A stretch of DNA of 64,000 nt, taken from an uncultured Lachnospiraceae bacterium (GTDB lineage: Bacteria; Bacillota; Clostridia; Lachnospirales; Lachnospiraceae). This document shows positions 1 to 8,287 of the stretch, in pieces. The notes beneath the pieces are model-generated. The model saw nothing but the letters and a program-made list of their open reading frames with translations. It was not told the DNA's origin and did not search any database. Positions within the stretch are counted from its first letter, which is position 1; the number at the start of each line of letters is the position of its first letter. The stretch covers positions 62,001 through 126,000 of the forward strand of contig CAMWBY010000014.1 of NCBI GenBank assembly GCA_947172645.1, given 5' to 3'. Both the position numbers and the translations under genes were made by a program.

Positions 1-490
1 TCTCATAGACATAATTTCCGTTGCTCAAGTTTACCGGGTCGCTGCTGAAAGAAGTACAGCTATCCAGACCGGATATGGGAGTGCCCTCCCGCAGACTGGC
101 CGATATTTTCTCGATTCTCTGTCCAATGCCTTGAATCACGCCTGCCACACCGGCGCCCGCAGCAACCCAGGCAGTCCCTGCATGCCCGACCGTTACGCCC
201 GCACTCTCTCTCGCCTTCTTACCCGTGATGCGGTTCTCCGCGTCCTGATAAAGTCTCGCCACCTGATTCAGCGTATTGGACAGAACCTGTACTTTCTGCT
301 CCGCCGTGGAAACTTCCTGCATACTGTTGCGCAGTTTCCGTTTAATCTGCTCCGCCGCCTTGGCATTTAAGTCAAAATTTGAAATAATGTTCCGAATATC
401 ATCCTCTATCGCCTGCAGTTCCTTCGCGATTGCCTTCTCATTCTGCTCTACCTGGCTCAAACCGGAAGTCTTAACATTAAATTCAGCCAT
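1..490 (-). CDS. N-terminus of RHS/DUF6531-like polymorphic toxin with helical WXG/LXG-type leader (partial, runs off left edge)
   Basis: Reverse-strand translation from ATG at 490: MAEFNVKTSGLSQVEQNEKAIAKELQ...ENRITGKKARESAG...SCTSFSSDPVNLSNGNYVYE, open to the window edge. 'SSDPVNLSNGNYVYE' resembles the start of DUF6531/RHS proteins. Confidence 0.75.
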   Translation of the reverse strand, partial: MAEFNVKTSGLSQVEQNEKAIAKELQAIEDDIRNIISNFDLNAKAAEQIKRKLRNSMQEVSTAEQKVQVLSNTLNQVARLYQDAENRITGKKARESAGVTVGHAGTAWVAAGAGVAGVIQGIGQRIEKISASLREGTPISGLDSCTSFSSDPVNLSNGNYVYE

Positions 491-578
491 ACCCACTTCT
501 CCCTCTCTGTCTAACTCTTTGCCTTTTCCTTAAATCTGTAACCCACTCCACGTTAACCTTTATGGCGCCGCAATACAT

Positions 579-725
579 TCAACTATATTCTTTCTTCAAT
601 TCTTCCCGTATCTTCTTACCGGCAGTTTTCCGGTATACGATGCTTGCAATCAGTAAAATAACCGCAAGCGCAATGAACCCGATTCCTATTCCAAGAATAA
701 CCGTCCCACCCATATCGATAATCAT
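579..725 (-). CDS. Small single-pass membrane protein (48 aa), not in ORF track
   Basis: MIIDMGGTVILGIGIGFIALAVILLIASIVYRKTAGKKIREELKKEYS*; GAGGGAGG-like RBS before ATG; lies between kinase and toxin genes. Confidence 0.65.
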   Translation of the reverse strand: MIIDMGGTVILGIGIGFIALAVILLIASIVYRKTAGKKIREELKKEYS

Positions 726-798
726 GCCTCCCTCTATCAAATTGCTTCTTCGGTGATTCCAATAATCCTAAAGTTTCACAATCTCCCAAAAGCTCCTG

Positions 799-3222
799 CT
801 ACGAGAACCAACCGCCGTCCCTAAGCTCCTGCATCATGCTGTCTAACATCTGCATCTCCATGTCGTCAGGCTGCCCGTCATATTTCTCCTTCGCCTTCTC
901 ATAATATTCCCGCATTCGGCTGTAATCCCTGTCCTCGTTGTCCTTAGACTGCTGCCTGTCCGCCTCCAGATAAGCAAGCCTCTTATATACTTCATAGCGT
1001 TCCGGGTAGCTCTCCGCCATCTGTAAAAGCAATGCCTCCGCCTCGTCAAAACGCTCCATATCCTCATAAAGAATCGCCATATTCTGCTGTAACTGGTAAG
1101 TCACACGCCCGCTGTCATAGATATTTTGGAAAAGTGCGAGCGCCTTCTCGTTATAACTATCCGCCTGCGCCTCATCCGCCCGGGCTTTCCTGGCATAAGC
1201 CTCCGCCAGGTACTCAGCCATCACCAGGTCGCCGCCGCTCTCGTATTGCTCCCTGTACTGTTCCAGCAATGCAATCTCCTGGTCTATTGCTTCATTGCCT
1301 ATCGTCCGGTAGACGTCCCTGCTAAGCAGCACCGCCCTCTTCTTCATCTGCTGGTCGGCAGTCGTGTCTATCGTCTGCTGCAAATAACCGATGGCATCCT
1401 CATACTGCCCTCTGACACGGGCAATCTCCCCCTGTGCCATGTAAATAGAATCCTGCCCAAGCCCCAGGGAAATCCCCTTGTCGAGCTGCGCCTGCGCCTC
1501 GTCCGCCTGTCCAAGCTTCGCCAGGGTAATGGCATAATCCCTGTAATACAGGCCGTTTTCTGCATTGTTCTCCAACGCATTCATAAAAAGGTTTCCGGCA
1601 TCCGGATAATCTTCCAACTCAAAATAGGCATTTCCCACCAGGAAATAAAGATTTCCGAAAGACTGTCCGTCTTCATCGGACTCCATCAAAAAGGGCTGTG
1701 TGTTGATATAGTTCTCCCCAAGTTTGATGCACTCTTCATAGTTTCCGCTTACATAAAGCAGGCGGACTTCCTCTTCGTATGCCTCAATCCGCGCCTCGGA
1801 AAGTTCTTTTGCCTCGGAAAGCAGCCTGTCGGCAGCCTCGTAATCATACTGCTCCATCTTCTCCCCTGCCTGCGCGATGCATGCATAGTAAGCGCTGTTT
1901 TGTTCCTTGCGCATCACATAAAGCCCGCCGAAGACCGTCACAATCCCTAAAGCCAGGCAGGAAAGCGCCGCAATCTGCATCCCCGTCTGCTTCCTGTGCA
2001 TCACAATATAGCGGTGGTCAAACTTATGACAGTTCCTGATTGCTTTCAGGTATTCCCCACCATTCTGGTATCGCAAATCAGGAGACAATTCCATCATTTT
2101 CTCTAAAATAACGGCAAAGCCCTCGCTGATTCTGATTTTCGTCTCCCCGATGGGAACCCGCTGCCCGAAATCAAGAGACGGCGGCGCCCCGGTCAAAAGG
2201 GCATATAAAGTTATGCCCAAGCTGTAGATATCCGACCTGGCGTCAATGCCTTTTCCGATATATTGGGTATAACCGGGCAGATTGCCCGACACCGGAGCGG
2301 ATGTATGGCCTGTACGGCCCGCGCCAGGCTGGAGGATTTCTGTCCCGTCGTCCGCCTGGTCTTCCCAGAGCGCCATTGTACTTGTGTCAGAGCCGGGTTG
2401 CCCACAGCCCTGCTGTGAATAGCCACCTTGGTTATAACCCGGCTGTCCCTGTTCCTCCCATAATGCCATCGTACTTGTATCCGTGCCAGGCTGCTGATAT
2501 TCCTGCGAATAAGGCATTCTGCCCGCTCCCGGCTGATTCTGTCCCTGCCTCGCACCAGGCTGCCCCTGAGTCAGAATCTCCGTAACGTCATCATCGCCCG
2601 CCGAAGAATGCGGCGTGGATGCCTGCACGGATTTCTGCATCGTATATGCATGGGTAATCCTTGCATACAGCGCAGGGTCCCTGTACTGTTCCGGCGGGGA
2701 GAATCCTGCGCTGATTCCCACCGCCGACTCCATCGTGCCGCCCATGGCAAGGGAGATATTGAAATCAATCAAGCACACATCCCCGTCCTTCGTCAGCATA
2801 ATATTGGCGGGCTTGATATCACTGTGGATAATCGGCGGTTTCTGGCTGTGCAGATATTCAAGCGCCTCGCCTAACTGTTCGGCCCATTTCCTCACCTGCT
2901 TCTGCGGACACCTTCCGTGTTTCTTTAACGCCGTATCCAAGTCCACTCCATGGATGAAATCCATGACCGTGTAGACACCGTCGGCCGTCTCGATAAAGTC
3001 ATAGACTCTCGGCAGATACGGATGTTTCAACTTTTTTAAAATATCCGCCTCCTGGCGTAGCTTCACCTTACCGCGGATTTCATCCTTGATTTTCTTCACC
3101 ACAACATCAGTCTGTAACCTGAGATGCCTCGCACGGAAAACAATGCCTCCGCCTCCGGCGCCTATCTCTTCAATAATCTCATATGTATCTGCTAATATGG
3201 TTCCTCTGGCTATCGTTCCCAT
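799..3222 (-). CDS. Transmembrane Ser/Thr protein kinase (Hanks type) with C-terminal TPRs
   Basis: Gly-rich loop GAGGGGIVFRA, VVKK, IIHSDIKPANIM, LIDFNISL, SPPEQY, DARSDIYSLG; TM segment IAALSCLALGIVTVFGGLYVM; C-terminal TPR-like helices. Confidence 0.93.
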   Translation of the reverse strand: MGTIARGTILADTYEIIEEIGAGGGGIVFRARHLRLQTDVVVKKIKDEIRGKVKLRQEADILKKLKHPYLPRVYDFIETADGVYTVMDFIHGVDLDTALKKHGRCPQKQVRKWAEQLGEALEYLHSQKPPIIHSDIKPANIMLTKDGDVCLIDFNISLAMGGTMESAVGISAGFSPPEQYRDPALYARITHAYTMQKSVQASTPHSSAGDDDVTEILTQGQPGARQGQNQPGAGRMPYSQEYQQPGTDTSTMALWEEQGQPGYNQGGYSQQGCGQPGSDTSTMALWEDQADDGTEILQPGAGRTGHTSAPVSGNLPGYTQYIGKGIDARSDIYSLGITLYALLTGAPPSLDFGQRVPIGETKIRISEGFAVILEKMMELSPDLRYQNGGEYLKAIRNCHKFDHRYIVMHRKQTGMQIAALSCLALGIVTVFGGLYVMRKEQNSAYYACIAQAGEKMEQYDYEAADRLLSEAKELSEARIEAYEEEVRLLYVSGNYEECIKLGENYINTQPFLMESDEDGQSFGNLYFLVGNAYFELEDYPDAGNLFMNALENNAENGLYYRDYAITLAKLGQADEAQAQLDKGISLGLGQDSIYMAQGEIARVRGQYEDAIGYLQQTIDTTADQQMKKRAVLLSRDVYRTIGNEAIDQEIALLEQYREQYESGGDLVMAEYLAEAYARKARADEAQADSYNEKALALFQNIYDSGRVTYQLQQNMAILYEDMERFDEAEALLLQMAESYPERYEVYKRLAYLEADRQQSKDNEDRDYSRMREYYEKAKEKYDGQPDDMEMQMLDSMMQELRDGGWFS

Positions 3223-3300
3223 AATTTTATCCTTTTTATATGTGAATTTTTATCTCTTGCCTGCTATCCTATATACATTTTGAAACAGGCTGATTTTCAT

Positions 3301-4044
3301 TTATTCCTCATGACATCTTACAATCACCACGGAAATATTATCCCCCGCGCCGTTCTGGTAAACCTTGTCAACCATCTTATCAATGGCTTGTTCTATCTCC
3401 TGCCTGTCGCCGCACCGTCTGACACAGTTCCTTATAAATCTGTCCGTACAAAATTTATACAATCCGTCGGAGCATAGCAGAAATGCCGTATCCGGAACGA
3501 TATAATCCGTCAACGCCCTGCACCGGGCCGCCTCCCTGATGCCAATGGCATTCACCAGTTTGCCCCTGTTGGGATGGTCTTTCTGTTCCCGCTCATTATC
3601 ATCAATGCCTGACTGGTTCTCCCACACCTCATCCATTGTAATCTGTTCCCACTTTCTTCCTGTGGAAAGATAACACCGACTGTCGCCCGCATAGATTACG
3701 CCATACAAATTCCTGTAAATAAACAGTACTGTGACTGTTGTGCCACAGACTCCATTCTTATTCCACTGTGTATAGATTCTGTTGTTTGCCTGTTTGATTA
3801 CTTTCTCGATATCTCTGAGCATTCTGCGAAATTCATACCCAAATAAAACCGGTGAGAAAGAAGTCCACCAGTCTGATAATTGCGCTATCACCGTCTGACT
3901 TGCCTTCTCACCGTTCGTATGGCCGCCCATGCCGTCCGCTACCGCGAACAACCCTGCATCGTCTTTTTGAAACATACAAAATGAATCCTGATTGATTTTC
4001 CTCTTGCCGCCTATATCACTCTTCCCGGCAAATTCCAGTCTCAT
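3301..4044 (-). CDS. PP2C-family Ser/Thr protein phosphatase
   Basis: SDIGGKRKINQDSF, VADGMGGHTNGEKAS, YAGDSRCYL, LLCSDGLYK, GAGDNISVVIV motifs. Confidence 0.93.
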   Translation of the reverse strand: MRLEFAGKSDIGGKRKINQDSFCMFQKDDAGLFAVADGMGGHTNGEKASQTVIAQLSDWWTSFSPVLFGYEFRRMLRDIEKVIKQANNRIYTQWNKNGVCGTTVTVLFIYRNLYGVIYAGDSRCYLSTGRKWEQITMDEVWENQSGIDDNEREQKDHPNRGKLVNAIGIREAARCRALTDYIVPDTAFLLCSDGLYKFCTDRFIRNCVRRCGDRQEIEQAIDKMVDKVYQNGAGDNISVVIVRCHEE

Positions 4045-4075
4045 ATGTACCTCCGCCGTCTGTTCCTGCTAAACA

Positions 4076-5698
4076 TCAATGCACCTCAAACCGTAATTCC
4101 AACCGTCCAAGTTTTAAGACATCCCCGGAGAAAATCTCCGATTCGCCCCATACTTTGTTGCCATTTAAGAATGTGCCATTGGACGACTGTAAATCCTTCA
4201 CATAGAATCTGTTATCCCTGGCACTAATCTCGCAATGCCTGCCGGAAACAGATTTTTCATAATCTAAAGCGATATCGCACATACCTTTCTTCCTGCCGAT
4301 TACCACCGGACGGTCTAAAGGCGCCTGAAATGATTTCACCGTGGAAGCCATATCCGTCAAAACCATCTCAAAAACTGCGTTCTGTTCCCAAATCATCATC
4401 GTAGAATCGCTGTCCGGTTCCTGGCCCATGGAACTATTCATAATTTCTGTCTTCTCGCTAAAGTCGACAGGATAAGCTTCCTGTAAGGCCGGGATATTTG
4501 TACCGGAGGCATCTGTTCCCGCCTTGCTCTTCTTATTCTTTCGGGACAATGTGACTAAGACTACTGCCACGCACACCACCATAAGGATGCCAACAATAAC
4601 ACATATCAATATGGGCATTATCGGTGCGCTCTCCTCCGGCGGAGAGGATGACACCGGCACGCGGGCTTGTTCAGGTTCTTCTATCTCCGTCAACTCTTCC
4701 GGCTGCGCAGGAGGCTCCTCAACTGCCGGTTCCGGTTCCTCCGGCTCCGGCTTCTCCGGCTCTTTCGCCACATAAACCTGCTGGGGCATAGTTACTTCCG
4801 CCGTCAGAACCGTGCCGTCAGGAAGTGTAATCTTCACGTTCTTCCTGCTTCCGTCCATCATCTCGGCGGGCGGAATAATTGTCAGCCTGCATATCTCCCG
4901 GTCAGCTTTAAGAGTCTCCGTAAGGCTTAGAAGTTCCTCCGCCTCATCAAGTAGGAAGTAATCCACGTAAGTCATCCGGCTAAGGGCAAACATATTCTCT
5001 AACTCTTCATTGTTCTTACCGTTGATGCAGCCGATTGTATAGATGGGCACGGGATTGCTTTTTAACAGGGCATACAGCTCGTCCTTCGTATAACCCAGGG
5101 ACTTATTGTCCACCCCATCGGATATCACGACAATCCTGCGGTATACATCCTGGGCGCCCCGGGCATATTCCGCCGACAGCAGGTCGTAAAGTACATCTGT
5201 CAGGTAAGTCTCCTGATTCTGGTATGCAATACCGTCCACTGCCTTCTTGAGCGTCCCATAGTCCGCAGTATAGTCTGTCAGCATATTGATATCTTCACTG
5301 AAAGAGGCAATGCGGATTTCCTCCCCTTCCAGCCTGTCCGCAATCAGGTTCGTCAGAAATTCTTCTATTTTGCCCCTGTCTGCTTCCGGTATGGACAGGG
5401 AATTGTCAACCATAACCGTAGTCTGCATAGGCACGTCCGCCTCCGAAACAGGCTGCGCTTGGACGCGCTCCGCCTCCGCCGTGGCAATCTGTACGTCGGG
5501 CTGTCCGCCCTCTTCCATACCTTTCACATAGACGGAGATTTCCGCCTCTCCAGTATAAGTTTCCAATACCGCTGCCTGACCGTCTGCAAATACTGCCTGG
5601 CCTATTATCGAAACAGCCATACAGCCTGCCAATATGCCTGTTAAAACTTTCCCGGTTCTTCTCATTGCCCTATCCCGCATACCTTCCTCTTGACTCAA
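4076..5698 (-). CDS. VWA domain - TM - FHA domain protein
   Basis: N-terminal signal, MIDAS-like VDNSLS, TM segment PIMPILICVIVGILMVVCVAVVLV, C-terminal FHA (IGRKKGMCDIALDYEKSVSGRHCEI...SSNGTFLNG). Confidence 0.93.
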   Translation of the reverse strand: MSQEEGMRDRAMRRTGKVLTGILAGCMAVSIIGQAVFADGQAAVLETYTGEAEISVYVKGMEEGGQPDVQIATAEAERVQAQPVSEADVPMQTTVMVDNSLSIPEADRGKIEEFLTNLIADRLEGEEIRIASFSEDINMLTDYTADYGTLKKAVDGIAYQNQETYLTDVLYDLLSAEYARGAQDVYRRIVVISDGVDNKSLGYTKDELYALLKSNPVPIYTIGCINGKNNEELENMFALSRMTYVDYFLLDEAEELLSLTETLKADREICRLTIIPPAEMMDGSRKNVKITLPDGTVLTAEVTMPQQVYVAKEPEKPEPEEPEPAVEEPPAQPEELTEIEEPEQARVPVSSSPPEESAPIMPILICVIVGILMVVCVAVVLVTLSRKNKKSKAGTDASGTNIPALQEAYPVDFSEKTEIMNSSMGQEPDSDSTMMIWEQNAVFEMVLTDMASTVKSFQAPLDRPVVIGRKKGMCDIALDYEKSVSGRHCEISARDNRFYVKDLQSSNGTFLNGNKVWGESEIFSGDVLKLGRLELRFEVH

Positions 5699-5744
5699 AA
5701 CATCTCTTCCGCACGTTATTTCTGATTCTGATATCTCGAAAAAC

Positions 5745-6059
5745 TTATGAAATCACATCGCCTGCAAGTGTATTGCCTGTGTCGATATTTGTGTTCTCAG
5801 CGGTAATATACTGCTGTGCCATCTCATTCAAGTCCGTCACATGCTCCTGAATCATCCGGTGCATTTTCTCCATATCGTCCTGTAACTGGTCAAACTTCGC
5901 ATTGTATGTATTGGCAGCGTCACCTTCCCATACGGGCTTCAAACTGTCTACGATAGAATTCATCTGGTCGGTCAGTCCTTTAATCTGTCCGTTCGTGCCA
6001 TTAAACTCGTCCGCCGTGCTGATTAACTGTTGAGGGTCAACTTTAATAATTCCATCCAT
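5745..6059 (-). CDS. WXG100 family protein
   Basis: ~100 aa helical protein with central VWEGDAAN motif. Confidence 0.9.
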   Translation of the reverse strand: MDGIIKVDPQQLISTADEFNGTNGQIKGLTDQMNSIVDSLKPVWEGDAANTYNAKFDQLQDDMEKMHRMIQEHVTDLNEMAQQYITAENTNIDTGNTLAGDVIS

Positions 6060-6112
6060 AATGGTTATCTCCTTTTCTCTGCGTCGCTATTTAGCTATTC
6101 TCATGTGGCAAT

Positions 6113-6412
6113 TTAGTATGTCCTTGTCTGTGCAGTGGACAGGTTGCGCGCCTCAGCCGCCTCATACTTCGCCGCAATCGTCTCAAGCGCTGCACAATAC
6201 TGCTCAATCAGGTTATAGAAATTATCCATCTGCGTCTTGTCATTCTTGAAAGCCATGTCAAAAGCATCCCTTGCCTCGCCTTCCCACATGGATACAAGAG
6301 AACCTTCCTGGGATTCCAGATTCCCTACCTGCGATTTAAACTGGGCATTTAAGTTCCTCAGTTCATTCGCTTTCGATTTCAATTCACTCGAAGTTACCAT
6401 AAAAGCTGCCAT
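6113..6412 (-). CDS. WXG100 family protein
   Basis: 99 aa, SMWEGEARDAF motif. Confidence 0.9.
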   Translation of the reverse strand: MAAFMVTSSELKSKANELRNLNAQFKSQVGNLESQEGSLVSMWEGEARDAFDMAFKNDKTQMDNFYNLIEQYCAALETIAAKYEAAEARNLSTAQTRTY

Positions 6413-6547
6413 AATTTTTTTCCTCCTATTTATGATGATTTTACTTTTATATGTTTTCTATATGTTATAGAAACATTTTAACATGAAAAGTGTTTCATGC
6501 TCTTTTTTCCGACAGAATGCATGTCTATAAAGACAGATAACCACCAT

Positions 6548-6859
6548 CTAATATGTCCTGGCGGATGCAATAGCGAGCGCTGCCATCTCCGCGTCGTACA
6601 GTCGCTTGGCAACCGTCCTAATATCCGACGCCGCTGCCTGCAGGCCCTTCGCCGTCTGGCCCATCTTCCCCTGCAGCCTTTCACCCTTAGCCAGATAGGC
6701 GGAAGCATTCTCACCTTTCCAACTGACGGAAAGATTCTGTAAACTGCTCTCAAGCTTACTGCTCGACAACCTGTTTAATTTGTCCGCAATCTCCTCTATT
6801 CTGTCCGCCTGCCTCATCGCCTGCCTGAAATCAAATTCTATTTTTTCCCGTGTCGCCAT
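6548..6859 (-). CDS. WXG100 family protein
   Basis: SWKGENASAYLAKG motif; internal start MATREKIEF preferred over ORF-track start at 6928. Confidence 0.85.
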   Translation of the reverse strand: MATREKIEFDFRQAMRQADRIEEIADKLNRLSSSKLESSLQNLSVSWKGENASAYLAKGERLQGKMGQTAKGLQAAASDIRTVAKRLYDAEMAALAIASARTY

Positions 6860-6920
6860 AATCTTCCTCCCGGCTATTTCCAATATATTCTCAAAGTCTC
6901 TCGTACAGCTGAGGCATCTC

Positions 6921-7247
6921 TCAGTCAATCACATCCGCCGGAAGCTCCGTCGCAATGGAAGCCACTTCCGACTCCACCGTATCATATGTCCTGGCAATTT
7001 CCATCAAGTCGGTGGGATGCTCCTTCAGACGTTTCATCATCTCTTCAATCTTCGGCTTCTGGTCCCTGTACATCTTCCTCTGGGTGTCCCCCGCCTCCCC
7101 AATCCAATAGTAAGACGTCCGGTTAATAATCGTCTCCAGCCTGTCGAAACAGTTGGACATATTCTTAATGCTCTTGGAAACGGCCTGCGCCTTACTGTTC
7201 AGCACCGCCGTATTTACTTTAATCTGCACATCCCCTATAATAGCCAT
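6921..7247 (-). CDS. WXG100-like protein
   Basis: 108 aa, YYWIGEAGDTQRKMY central motif in helical hairpin-like sequence. Confidence 0.8.
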   Translation of the reverse strand: MAIIGDVQIKVNTAVLNSKAQAVSKSIKNMSNCFDRLETIINRTSYYWIGEAGDTQRKMYRDQKPKIEEMMKRLKEHPTDLMEIARTYDTVESEVASIATELPADVID

Positions 7248-7258
7248 ATCAATCCTCC

Positions 7259-7564
7259 TTAGATAGAAATCGCCGATACGATACCGCTTATCTCATTCTC
7301 GCAGGCGTCGTACTGCTCCCTGGCATATTCCATATTTCCAAGCAATGAATCAATCGTGTTGCATAAATTCTTTGCATTCTCGTAATCATTGGCAAACTGT
7401 TGTTTAAAAGCCTCGTTTGCCGGCCCGTCCCACATCGAATCCAATTCCCCCAACTGGTTAAACATCTCCGTCAGATGCGCCCTGGCGTCTCCAAGCGCCC
7501 CCTTAAGTTCATTGATGTCACCCGCCAATGTGGATGTGTTAACCGCAATCTCCCTGTTAGCCAT
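7259..7564 (-). CDS. WXG100 family protein
   Basis: 101 aa, SMWDGPANEAFKQQF motif. Confidence 0.9.
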   Translation of the reverse strand: MANREIAVNTSTLAGDINELKGALGDARAHLTEMFNQLGELDSMWDGPANEAFKQQFANDYENAKNLCNTIDSLLGNMEYAREQYDACENEISGIVSAISI

Positions 7565-7606
7565 TTCCCCGCTTTCCTTTCTGTTTACAGAATATCTATA
7601 TCTTCC

Positions 7607-7966
7607 TTATTGAAGTTCCATTCCCATCAATATATTGGTCACATTCGAAAAATCATTCACGCCGATTTCCTGTCTCTCATATATAATAACATTCTGCTCC
7701 GCGTCATCGCATATTCTATTCTCACATTGCATATAATTGACAATCGACTTATGAAGTCCCTGCGCCATTTGCTTCAAAACCATATCTTCAAACTCCATCT
7801 GGGCATGACAATCCATAAACCCAGCAATCACATTGTCCATGCCGGACAGATTCCTAAGCTCTCTGACCGCATGTTCTAATTCCGCTGTCTCCTCGTACAA
7901 TTCCGATACCTGTTTTTCAAGTTGGTTGCATTCTTGTATTACCTGCTCGGTTATAACGCTGAACAT
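7607..7966 (-). CDS. Small helical protein in WXG cluster (no WXG motif)
   Basis: 119 aa ORF, predominantly helical sequence, co-oriented within the cluster. Confidence 0.65.
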   Translation of the reverse strand: MFSVITEQVIQECNQLEKQVSELYEETAELEHAVRELRNLSGMDNVIAGFMDCHAQMEFEDMVLKQMAQGLHKSIVNYMQCENRICDDAEQNVIIYERQEIGVNDFSNVTNILMGMELQ

Positions 7967-8038
7967 TATCTGCTCCTTTACCGCCGTCCAAATTTGTGTA
8001 TAGGCATCTTGCAGACCTTTTACCCTATATAATTTATA

Positions 8039-8287
8039 TCACACCAGAATCAGACTGTCACCAGTTTGTACGCCAGATGTTGCTAATGTTAGATTTTTTG
8101 ACAAAATCATGTTGTTTTTTCGGAAGCATAACATCAATCTGTCGATGTCTCCCATAATCTGGCAGTGCTCCTTCTGCCCAATCAGTTCTGCAATCTCTTC
8201 GATAATCGTACTAATCCGTTCTTCTTCCTCCAACTGGAAATCATACACATTTCCCACTGCCGGAACATAAATATCCACCAAAATCAT
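8039..8287 (-). CDS. EsaB/YukD-like ubiquitin-fold T7SS protein
   Basis: 82 aa, MILVDIYVPAVGNVYDFQLEEEERISTIIEEIAELI...LSKNLTLATSGVQTGDSLILV; pattern typical of YukD/EsaB. Confidence 0.75.
   Translation of the reverse strand: MILVDIYVPAVGNVYDFQLEEEERISTIIEEIAELIGQKEHCQIMGDIDRLMLCFRKNNMILSKNLTLATSGVQTGDSLILV

Noticed and set aside
1126-1950. 274-aa plus-strand ORF
   Set aside because: Antisense to the well-supported kinase/TPR coding region; no recognisable domain and composition typical of a shadow ORF.
6780-7262. 160-aa plus-strand ORF
   Set aside because: Antisense to two WXG100 genes; no RBS or family signature.
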